From Candidatus Villigracilis vicinus (GTDB lineage Bacteria; Chloroflexota; Anaerolineae; Anaerolineales; Villigracilaceae), in NCBI GenBank assembly GCA_016721315.1, contig JADKIL010000003.1, positions 620,001 to 684,000 on the forward strand: DNA of 64,000 bases, read 5' to 3'. A model generated the notes under the pieces. That model was not told the origin of the DNA. It saw only the letters and a list, made by a program, of their open reading frames with translations, and did no database searches. A program made the translations under genes and the position numbers. Below are positions 57,246-64,000 of this stretch, piece after piece; position 1 is the stretch's first letter; each line of letters starts with the position of its first letter.

Positions 57246-58316
57246 ATGCCTTCATCCACCGACTTGTCCGCTTTACGAGCGGACTTGAAACGGAAACTCA
57301 CCGACGGAACCTATGCGTCGCTTTCAGAGCGTTTGAGCATGATTCCACGCCGTATCTTTCCGGGCTTCATCAAAAGTAACCTTTCTGCGTTTCTTTTTTG
57401 GAGCCTGTTGCATTTCCTATGCTCAAACCTTCTTTATTTTTTGGATGGGATCGAGGCATGGAAAGATTGGGCAGTTATTACCCTTATTTCAAGTTTTCTT
57501 TTCTGGTGGGGAGTCTTTCTGTATGCTGATCTGTATCGGCAGTTATATAAAGTCCTGTCTGAATATGTAGTGGATGCCATGCCTCAGCCAGGCGATATAT
57601 TGAAACTGGATGGCTGGATCAAAAGAGCCAGCGATTTTAAATGGGTACTTGTATTTTTTATTTTTTTTATGGTGTTTTTGTTTGGCTATCAATTTCCATT
57701 TCTTACTGCCATTCATGACTCGCCGGGAATCGGCTCGATCATAGTTTCCATGAGCGCTTATATACCGTTGAGCATTGTACAGCATCAGTTGCTGGCATTG
57801 ATGCTATTCCCACTGGTTCTCAGTCGTTATGAGATAGACCTGTATGAGCTCGATCCGGGTATTTCCCCTTCCCTGTATCACTTATCACTCGTCATTCGAA
57901 ACTCGTCTAACAGCTTGAGCATTTATGCTACCATTTTTACATTCTATCTGGTCTATCTTCTAAAAATGCCCTTTTTCCCAACAGGGATTTTTTACCTACT
58001 GCCTTTGCTGGGGATATTCGTATTTAGGCAGATCGGGCTTTCTCTCATCGTTGGGCGGGCGCGTTGGACAACCCTCGAGCGACTCCGAACAAAGATGGAA
58101 AAACTGGATGTTGAGCATCATTTTGATGCTCCTGCTGTTTATGGTCAGTATAAAGCCATGTTGGAATACTATACACGCGTCAAGAACGCTGAGGCGGGGA
58201 TCTTCGATGCACGTACAGGGACGTTACTCTTCAATTCATTCATTCTTCCCTTGATCGCCTTCTTATTGTTCCAATTTGACCGTATTGTCGATTTTATCGG
58301 CAGGTTCATTCATTGA
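57246..58316 (+). CDS. Uncharacterised six-helix membrane protein, copy 1 of a tandem pair
   Basis: 356 residues from the ATG at 57246 (GGGAGGG just upstream). An N-terminal cytoplasmic segment of ~45 residues (SALRADLKRKLTDGTYASLSE), six hydrophobic spans (~48-70, 80-105, 137-160, 170-200, 225-250, 258-275) and a C-terminal helical domain. The block LMLFPLVLSRYEIDLYELDP (~198-217) is shared with the next gene. No family recognised; conserved Glu/Asp in the ELDP block suggest a functional site. Lies inside the pyrE-pyrD cluster. Confidence 0.75.
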   Translation: MPSSTDLSALRADLKRKLTDGTYASLSERLSMIPRRIFPGFIKSNLSAFLFWSLLHFLCSNLLYFLDGIEAWKDWAVITLISSFLFWWGVFLYADLYRQLYKVLSEYVVDAMPQPGDILKLDGWIKRASDFKWVLVFFIFFMVFLFGYQFPFLTAIHDSPGIGSIIVSMSAYIPLSIVQHQLLALMLFPLVLSRYEIDLYELDPGISPSLYHLSLVIRNSSNSLSIYATIFTFYLVYLLKMPFFPTGIFYLLPLLGIFVFRQIGLSLIVGRARWTTLERLRTKMEKLDVEHHFDAPAVYGQYKAMLEYYTRVKNAEAGIFDARTGTLLFNSFILPLIAFLLFQFDRIVDFIGRFIH

Positions 58317-58323
58317 GACTTTT

Positions 58324-59382
58324 ATGTCTGTGCAAACCAACCTTTCAACACTGCGTGCAGAACTAAAACAAAGACTTGCCAACGGCGAGTACGATCCTCT
58401 GGCGGAGCGCCTTTCCAAGTGGCTTCATCGCACCATTCCCCGTCTTCCTAAAAATACCTTATCTGCCTATCTGGTTTTGTCTTCCATTCACCTGGTTGCC
58501 GTTTATCTATTGAATTACTCGGATGGGGTTGAGGTCTTTAAGGAATGGTTGTTACTGGCATTCCTGACGATCTTTTTTTTCTGGTTTAGCATTTTTTTAG
58601 TGACCCGGCTGCACCTGATGCTTTATCGCATCCTGTTCGATTATGTGATCGACTCGATGAGCCAGCCTAAAGATATCCTCGACCTGGACCGCTGGTTGCG
58701 CAGGTTTAACAGCACGGCATGGACGTTATTCTTTTCATTAGTTTTTCTTGCTGTGATCATGCCATACCATTACCCAATGCAGATATTGATTCATGGGATG
58801 ATGGGTTTTAGTACAACGCTCTCCTTGTTTAGTGGTTATTTTTTGATGTGTACAGCCGAATATCTTTTGATCACTCTGATGCTTTTCCCGCTGATCCTTA
58901 GCCGTTACCATATCGATCTATATGAGGTGGACCCGAAGATGTCCCCTTCGGTCCGCTACCTTTCCACGGTGATCCGCGACTCGGCATATATCTTGAGCGT
59001 ATATGCGGCGCTTGGCACGTTCTTTATGGTATATGCACGCATTCCCTTGCTGCCCTCCTCTTTGCTTTACATGCTGCCCCTGGCAGGGATCTTCATCTTT
59101 CGTCAGAGTTCGCTTTCACGCATTGTGAGCCGTGCCCGGGATGTGGTTCTTGAAAGATTACGCGCCGAGATGGTATCGTTGGATATTGAAAATCATTTTG
59201 ATGACCCTGCGTGCTGGAATCAGTTCAAAGCCATGGCAGAGTATTACGACCATGTGAAGAGCGCAAACTCAGGTGTTTTTGATATGCGGGTCGGTTTGCT
59301 GATGATCAATACCATTCTGCTTCCAGGGACGGCATTCATCATTACACACTTTGATCAGATCCGGGCTTTTCTTGGCTGGTAA
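58324..59382 (+). CDS. Uncharacterised six-helix membrane protein, copy 2 of a tandem pair
   Basis: 352 residues from the ATG at 58324, 7 bp after its paralogue; no clear Shine-Dalgarno site, so translation may be coupled. Same layout as copy 1: LSTLRAELKQRLANGEYDPLAERLS N-terminus, six spans, LMLFPLILSRYHIDLYEVDP block, SRARDVVLERLRAEM and a C-terminal segment with NHFDDPACWNQFKAMAEYYD. Overall similarity is moderate but even along the length, so the duplication is old and both copies are kept. Confidence 0.75.
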   Translation: MSVQTNLSTLRAELKQRLANGEYDPLAERLSKWLHRTIPRLPKNTLSAYLVLSSIHLVAVYLLNYSDGVEVFKEWLLLAFLTIFFFWFSIFLVTRLHLMLYRILFDYVIDSMSQPKDILDLDRWLRRFNSTAWTLFFSLVFLAVIMPYHYPMQILIHGMMGFSTTLSLFSGYFLMCTAEYLLITLMLFPLILSRYHIDLYEVDPKMSPSVRYLSTVIRDSAYILSVYAALGTFFMVYARIPLLPSSLLYMLPLAGIFIFRQSSLSRIVSRARDVVLERLRAEMVSLDIENHFDDPACWNQFKAMAEYYDHVKSANSGVFDMRVGLLMINTILLPGTAFIITHFDQIRAFLGW

Positions 59383-59420
59383 GGATCCTCTGTAGACTCG
59401 AATAAAAGGTTAAACTAAAA

Positions 59421-60500
59421 ATGATGTATCGGTTCTTACGTCCCACCCTCTTTCGCCTTGACCCTGAGCGTGCCCATGCGCTGACCCTTAATGCATTGCG
59501 CATTGCCGGTAATTTTTTGCCCTCTAGAAAACTACTTGCGATGCTGTATAGCGTTCCAACCAAACCGGTGACCGTTTTTGGGCTGACCTTCAAGAATCCG
59601 GTTGGGCTGGCGGCTGGATATGACAAAGATGGCATTGCTGTCCGCGGGCTTTCGGCATTGGGCTTCGGGCATGTGGAAGTAGGAACGGTGACGCCCAAAC
59701 CGCAGCCCGGAAATCCCTCTCCGCGAGTGTTTCGTTTGTTGGAAGACGATGCTGTCATCAATCGTATGGGCTTCCCTTCACGCGGCTCAGAGTTCATGCA
59801 GTTGCGGTTGAACCCCAACCTGCATTCGAACTGGCTCGAACGTGTTACTGGCATGCCAAGCCGAAAGAAGAAACCCCTGCCAACATGGAACACCATTCTT
59901 GGAGTGAATCTGGGCAAGAACAAAGACACACCCAACGAAGAAGCTGTGCTCGATTATCTTGCCTTGCTCCAGAATTTTGCAGGTTTGGCAGATTACCTCA
60001 CCATCAACGTTAGCTCGCCCAATACGGTGGGGCTGCGCAGTTTGCAGGGACGCGCAGCTCTGGAAGCGTTGCTTGGTCAATTGCACCAACAACGCCTGCT
60101 TGAGCAGCAGACATACAAGAAACGCATTCCCATTCTCGTCAAGCTGGCACCAGACTTATCCGATGCCGAGCTTGATGATGCGCTCGAAGCCATCTTGGGC
60201 ACACACATGGATGGAGTCATCGTTACGAATACAACGTTGGGACGTGATGGGCTGAGGTCTGTTCATCGGGAAGAGACAGGTGGGTTGAGCGGCAGTCCGC
60301 TCACAGTTAAGAGCGAGGCGGTTCTTCGTCAGACACTCCAACGCTTGAATGGGCAGATTCCCACGGTGAGTGCGGGCGGCATCATGAGTCCTGAGGATGC
60401 AAAACGCCGCCTCGAGATGGGAGCGGCGTTGGTGCAGGTCTATACGGGGCTGATCTATCGCGGACCCGGTTTGGTGAAAGAGATTGTGGCGGCGGTTTAG
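59421..60500 (+). CDS. pyrD: Dihydroorotate dehydrogenase (quinone), class 2
   Basis: 359 residues. N-terminal helix MYRFLRPTLFRLDPERAHAL is the class 2 membrane-associating segment; FKNPVGLAAGYDKDG, NRMGFPS, LGVNLGKNKDTP, YLTINVSSPNT (catalytic Ser) and VKLAPDLSD, TNTTLGRDG and GGLSGSPL bind FMN and substrate. It passes electrons to quinone, as do the two complex II operons. The stop overlaps that of the converging kinase gene by 4 bp. Confidence 0.95.
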   Translation: MMYRFLRPTLFRLDPERAHALTLNALRIAGNFLPSRKLLAMLYSVPTKPVTVFGLTFKNPVGLAAGYDKDGIAVRGLSALGFGHVEVGTVTPKPQPGNPSPRVFRLLEDDAVINRMGFPSRGSEFMQLRLNPNLHSNWLERVTGMPSRKKKPLPTWNTILGVNLGKNKDTPNEEAVLDYLALLQNFAGLADYLTINVSSPNTVGLRSLQGRAALEALLGQLHQQRLLEQQTYKKRIPILVKLAPDLSDAELDDALEAILGTHMDGVIVTNTTLGRDGLRSVHREETGGLSGSPLTVKSEAVLRQTLQRLNGQIPTVSAGGIMSPEDAKRRLEMGAALVQVYTGLIYRGPGLVKEIVAAV

Positions 60501-62566
60501 GGTTGTACCGGGCGCATGATGGGTTGCGGCGCATCGCTACGGTTCGAGAAGAAATTATCAGGCAGAGGCAGCGGCTCAAGTTTGCGGGGGACAGATGTCG
60601 TATCTGCGGCGATCAAATAAAGATTGGTCGGGCTTGTGCTTCCAAGGCGGATATCTTGAAAGGCAAAAATAACGTGGCTACCATCCGGACTGAATGAAGC
60701 ATCACGGTAACAACAGTTGCCTTCATATGGCGCAGCGGGTTCGGCTTTGTGGGTGAATGAATTATAGAAGACCATATCACCGAAACCATTGTTGCGGATG
60801 TTGCTGTTGAGGAAGAATAACAGGTCACCATCCCAATCAAAGTTAGTGATCTCACCGGCAAATTGGAAGCGCCCAGGCGGGAAATCATCCAAGTTCGATG
60901 TGGAGATGGCTTCGCAGTTTTGCACATCCACGACCCGAATGGCATCTACAAAAACGCCACTTGAGTTGGCAATATATTCCATGGCGAGGCGTGTCCCGTC
61001 ATCGGACCATTGGATATCCTTGATCGGGATCTGATTGAACAAACAACCGCCCATTTCCAGCAGGGCGCTGCGACGTGTGGCGAAACGCAGTTTCAACAGA
61101 TCGTAAGGCACGATGAATAGTTCGCGGTTGGCGCTGATGGCAACCTTCTTGCCATCGGGGGAAACGCTGAAGCCTTCAAAATATTCCGCTGAAATGTAAT
61201 TGATGATGACTTCTTCAACTTCGGTTTCGATGTTGACGGTCTTGACCGTTTTGCCGGTCATATACAGAATGGTCTTGCCGTCTGGCAGCCATTGCAGGTT
61301 GAATTTTGGCAGACCATCGTTGGTATGTTGTTTACGGTCACTGCCGTCCACGTTCATGGTCCAGAGATCGTTTTCACGCACGAAGGCGATCTTATCCGCA
61401 CCGCCGATCACGGGCAAACCAGTGGAACTGGATGTGGTTGCGGTGGCTTCGACTGGCGCGGCGAGTGGAGTGGCAGTCCATTGGATGACGATCGGCTGTG
61501 GAGTATCTGTGGCAGGTCCACTGATGACCGTGGCGGTCGGCGAATCGAATACGATCTGATACCTGCCTCCGCTTAAGAGAAGATAGCCCGCGCCGATAAT
61601 TCCCAGCACTACCAACCCGGCAAGGATTGCAAACACCGGGGTGCGGCGTTTTGGTCCGTTTGAAGACTTTTGTTTTTTGACGGTGGCAGTCTTGTTGAAT
61701 GGAGATATCTTTGCTGTGGAGTTCGAATGGATATCGGGATTCTCGCCGCGTAGGAAGGCTTTGATGGTTTCGACCAGCTCCACCGCAGAGGCGAAGCGGT
61801 CATCTTTATTCTTTGCCATTGCCGTGGAGATGACCTTTTCCATCCAGGGGGGCAGGTTGGGGTTGGCTTCGAGAATGCGTGGCACTGGCTCGGTGACGTG
61901 TTTGATCGCCAGCCCAAGCGGAGTATCCGCCTGATAAGGCTGCTTGCCTGTAACCATCTCGTAGAGAATGACGCCAAGTGCATAAATATCGGCTCGCCCA
62001 TCGACAACATCACCGGAAGCCTGTTCGGGTGCCATATAGGCAGGGGTACCGATGATGGCAGAGCCGGTCATATTGCCGGTCGTTTCACCCTGGCTGAATT
62101 TGGCAATGCCGAAATCGGAGATAAGCGGTACGTTCTTGTTGGTGAATAAGATGTTGGCGGGTTTGAGGTCGCGATGGACGATCCCTTTGGAATGTGCTTC
62201 ATCCAACCCTGGTGCGAGCTGTTCGATGATCTTGACGGTTTCTTCGATGCTAAAAGTGCGGGCTTTGATGCGTTCCGAGAGTGACCCGCCATTCATGTAG
62301 CGCATCACAAAATAAGGCTGATTGTTTTCCTCACCCACATCATAGACCGGCACGATCGCGGGGTGTTCCAATTGGGCGATGATCTTCGCCTCTCGCTCGA
62401 ACCGCAAACGGAACTGCGGGTCGGAATGGATCAACTCGGGCGGCAGGAACTTGATGGCAACTTCCCGTTCGAAGCGCGGGTCATACCCGCGATAAACAGT
62501 GGCGAAACCGCCGCGTCCTAGTTCGCCTTTGATCTCATAACGTCCGATCTTCTCTGGGATAGCCAT
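60497..62566 (-). CDS. Transmembrane Ser/Thr protein kinase with extracellular beta-propeller
   Basis: 689 residues from the ATG at 62566. Kinase domain (~10-270): GELGRGGFATVYRG (Gly loop), VAIKFLP (Lys), IVHRDLKPANILF (catalytic loop), ISDFGIAKF (DFG), GTPAYMAPEQASG. A basic juxtamembrane region, one span (~318-340, FAILAGLVVLGIIGAGYLLL), a Thr/Pro-rich stalk, then WD40/TolB-like propeller strands (FSVSPDGKKVAISANRE, IQWSDDGTRLAMEY, ASFSPDGSHVIFAF). Hanks-type kinase with outside sensor; ligand unknown. Leaderless: TATACT lies 7 nt before the ATG. Confidence 0.92.
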   Translation of the reverse strand: MAIPEKIGRYEIKGELGRGGFATVYRGYDPRFEREVAIKFLPPELIHSDPQFRLRFEREAKIIAQLEHPAIVPVYDVGEENNQPYFVMRYMNGGSLSERIKARTFSIEETVKIIEQLAPGLDEAHSKGIVHRDLKPANILFTNKNVPLISDFGIAKFSQGETTGNMTGSAIIGTPAYMAPEQASGDVVDGRADIYALGVILYEMVTGKQPYQADTPLGLAIKHVTEPVPRILEANPNLPPWMEKVISTAMAKNKDDRFASAVELVETIKAFLRGENPDIHSNSTAKISPFNKTATVKKQKSSNGPKRRTPVFAILAGLVVLGIIGAGYLLLSGGRYQIVFDSPTATVISGPATDTPQPIVIQWTATPLAAPVEATATTSSSTGLPVIGGADKIAFVRENDLWTMNVDGSDRKQHTNDGLPKFNLQWLPDGKTILYMTGKTVKTVNIETEVEEVIINYISAEYFEGFSVSPDGKKVAISANRELFIVPYDLLKLRFATRRSALLEMGGCLFNQIPIKDIQWSDDGTRLAMEYIANSSGVFVDAIRVVDVQNCEAISTSNLDDFPPGRFQFAGEITNFDWDGDLLFFLNSNIRNNGFGDMVFYNSFTHKAEPAAPYEGNCCYRDASFSPDGSHVIFAFQDIRLGSTSPTNLYLIAADTTSVPRKLEPLPLPDNFFSNRSDAPQPIMRPVQP

Positions 62567-62573
62567 GCGCGCA

Positions 62574-62579
62574 AGTATA
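62574..62579 (-). promoter_or_regulatory. -10 element of the kinase gene, leaderless type
   Basis: TATACT on the minus strand, 7 nt before the ATG at 62566. It lies just beyond the end of the upstream gene's coding region, which still overlaps the -10 to -35 zone. Confidence 0.5.
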
Positions 62580-62591
62580 CCGAGATACTGC

Positions 62592-63221
62592 TCATTCTGC
62601 CATATATAACCCACCAGTGGATTCCATCCAATCGGCGATGCGCTCCACAGCGGCGGGAATATTGTTGTCTGAAATATCGATCTCGATCTTCGGCAGGTTC
62701 GATTCAGCGAATAGGTTGCGGATGATTTTTTGTTCTTCCACGAACAGGTCCAGGTTATCGTATTGTGCAGGATTCCCTGAGACCTTCAGCCGTTCGGCGC
62801 GGGCGGCGGCAAACGATTCGGGGGAACGTGTCAGCAGCACCAGGCGGAAGTTAAGCGGCAGCAAGCGTTCTTCCAGCCATGTGAAGTCATAGTTCTTGTT
62901 GTAGGTCATCAACTGATACATGCGTGTGGAGAGATGAAAGCGGTCCACGATCCATGAATAGTAGCGCTGCAATTCGAATAGTTTGAGCCAGGTGGCGTAG
63001 GTTTCCATTGCCAGCGTCTCTTCCTGCGGCTCGAAATTGATCAACCCGCGCCCCCAGGGAAAATTGGTGAATGCACACCACTCACCGGAGATAAGCGGCG
63101 AGTGGTACTTATATTTGCGCGGACCAACGATACGCGGATGCTCATTCAATGCAAACGCAATGTCGGTCTTAAAGGTCAGACGTGTACCTTCCAAAATGAT
63201 CTTGGGGGTGAGTTTGCTCAT
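62592..63221 (-). CDS. Deoxynucleoside/thymidylate-kinase-like protein with degenerate P-loop
   Basis: 209 residues. KIILEGTRLTFKTDIAFAL at the N-terminus aligns with a Walker A loop, but has Phe where GK[ST] needs Gly (GTRLTFKT). SWIVDRFHLSTRMYQL resembles the DRxxxS motif of dNK-type kinases, and FRLVLLTRSPESFAAARAERL a LID-like Arg region. It may be a P-loop kinase with altered or lost activity. The ATG overlaps the upstream TPR gene stop (ATGA). Not assigned to a pathway. Confidence 0.55.
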   Translation of the reverse strand: MSKLTPKIILEGTRLTFKTDIAFALNEHPRIVGPRKYKYHSPLISGEWCAFTNFPWGRGLINFEPQEETLAMETYATWLKLFELQRYYSWIVDRFHLSTRMYQLMTYNKNYDFTWLEERLLPLNFRLVLLTRSPESFAAARAERLKVSGNPAQYDNLDLFVEEQKIIRNLFAESNLPKIEIDISDNNIPAAVERIADWMESTGGLYMAE

Positions 63222-64000
63222 GGAGTATTGATGAATTTTTCCAATTCGGGTTCCAAGGTAATTCCAAGGTCGCGGGCTCGAATGAGGTATTGTTTTGCCA
63301 GCGCCTCATTGTATATGGATTTGCCATAGTAATAGCATTGCCCCAGGTAGTAATTCACGTAGGCATTATCCTGCATTTGCGGGTACACCTTTTCGAGATA
63401 ATCCCGCCCGTTTTCATAATCTTGCATCAGCACATAACTGAATCCGCTATACGTCTGCGCATCGACAAGATAGGCAGAGCCTGTTGCCAAATAAAGCTCC
63501 TCGGCTTTTTGGAATTGAGCCACGGCTTCTTGATAATTCTCTTCGGCAAAATACACCCTGCCTGCACCGTAATATCCTTCCGGATTGTTGACATCCAGCT
63601 TTAATAAATAATTGTATTCTTCGAGTGCATTGTCATACTGCTCAAGAGTCATGTAGGTGTTGGCAAGCCCCAAATGGGACACTTCATTTTCCGGGGCGAT
63701 CACGATCGATGCCTGATACCAGATGATCGCTTCTTGCACCTGATCAGTTTGCCGCAGCAACAAGGCAAGGTTGTCCATCGCGTCACAGTAGGTTGGGTCC
63801 AGTTCAATGGCTTGGCGGTAGGCAGCAATGGCAGCATTCACATTGCCGGCACTTTCATAGGTGACGCCCTGGTTATAAGCAGATACGGCGTCGGGGACAT
63901 CTGAAGAACAATATACATCAGAGGTTTCTTTTCGAGTGGCAGCCAGCGGTGTGGAGGTTGCCAGCGAAACCGGAGTGCTGAAGATAATGGCTGTGGGCGT
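63218..64000 (-). CDS. TPR-repeat protein, probably exported or anchored, 5' end outside the window
   Basis: Open to the window edge at 64000, with 260 codons visible; an internal GTG at 63841 is not needed as a start because the frame continues upstream. Visible order: a Thr/Pro-rich stretch (TPTAIIFSTPVSLATSTPLA), SSDVPDAVSAYNQGV, then at least five TPR units (AAIAAYRQAIELDPTYCDA; NALEEYNYLLKLDVNNPEG; EAVAQFQKAEELY). TPR domains mediate protein contacts. The TP-rich stalk matches that of the neighbouring kinase, so an outside location is likely (inference). Confidence 0.75.
   Translation of the reverse strand, partial: TPTAIIFSTPVSLATSTPLAATRKETSDVYCSSDVPDAVSAYNQGVTYESAGNVNAAIAAYRQAIELDPTYCDAMDNLALLLRQTDQVQEAIIWYQASIVIAPENEVSHLGLANTYMTLEQYDNALEEYNYLLKLDVNNPEGYYGAGRVYFAEENYQEAVAQFQKAEELYLATGSAYLVDAQTYSGFSYVLMQDYENGRDYLEKVYPQMQDNAYVNYYLGQCYYYGKSIYNEALAKQYLIRARDLGITLEPELEKFINTP

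Noticed and set aside
1..64000. tRNA, rRNA, tmRNA, RNase P RNA or CRISPR array
   Set aside because: I looked for T-loop words (GGTTCGAATCC and reverse) and regularly spaced repeats and found none that fold or repeat properly. A dedicated covariance-model scan would be decisive.

Overview
The window looks like a chromosomal segment of a Chloroflexota bacterium, probably class Anaerolineae. This is inferred from the gene set: a DUF951 protein, SpoVS, an F420-type luciferase-like oxidoreductase, threonine/proline-rich surface proteins with lamin-tail domains, a Ser/Thr kinase with an extracellular propeller, and many genes whose -10 box lies only 6-9 nt before the ATG. No rRNA or tRNA was found to confirm it. 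The gene order is that of a free-living heterotroph with quinone-linked respiration.

Region 1 (1-9.7 kb, all minus strand). A partial GDP-mannose 4,6-dehydratase gene and a polytopic GT-C type protein gene lie downstream of a tandem surface-protein locus (9697 down to 1991). A long exported Ig-like protein carries a conserved linker and a lysozyme/transglycosylase-like C-terminus. It is followed by a frameshifted lipoprotein gene and a small membrane protein gene. A second module repeats the pattern: the same linker without the exported N-terminus, a different C-terminus with a glycine-rich membrane hairpin, three small membrane proteins, and a second copy of the ~125-residue membrane protein. 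This matches the layout of a polymorphic-toxin locus with an orphan C-terminal cassette and is the main candidate for an undescribed system. Several of its genes are interrupted.

Region 2 (9.9-19.8 kb). A GNAT acetyltransferase and a RidA protein are followed by minus-strand surface-polysaccharide genes (GT4 glycosyltransferase, flippase, sugar epimerase, UDP-sugar dehydrogenase) and then udg-rimI-tsaB-tsaE, a second GT4 enzyme and DUF951.

Region 3 (20-35.5 kb). Mixed housekeeping and regulatory genes: MBL hydrolase plus Crp/Fnr regulator, thioesterase, M42 peptidase, peroxiredoxin, LLM oxidoreductase, MazG-like protein plus SMR transporter, a membrane-GAF regulator, a phospholipase D family protein, a DedA/VTT protein, rhodanese, RlmI-like methyltransferase, PhzF, a 5'-nucleotidase, a membrane LuxR regulator and a DUF2306 protein.

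Region 4 (35.5-47.5 kb). Two complete complex II operons lie close together: sdhCDAB (SdhA type) and an FrdA-type operon. An FKBP isomerase, an MFS transporter, an ArsR/SRPBCC pair with a clear operator, and isocitrate dehydrogenase follow, so three TCA-cycle functions are grouped.

Region 5 (47.7-60.5 kb). Pyrimidine genes: a uracil permease behind a terminator-bearing leader, pyrC, then pyrF-pyrE-PNPOx-two paralogous membrane proteins-pyrD. Between pyrC and spoVS lies a 640-bp gene-free stretch with four perfect DnaA boxes and at least three near-matches, a strong oriC candidate.

Region 6 (60.5-64 kb, minus strand). A TPR protein (cut by the window edge), a kinase-fold protein with a degenerate P-loop, and a transmembrane Ser/Thr kinase.

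Intergenic gaps are rich in long inverted repeats and short interspersed repeat families. No tRNA, rRNA, CRISPR array or transposase gene was found.
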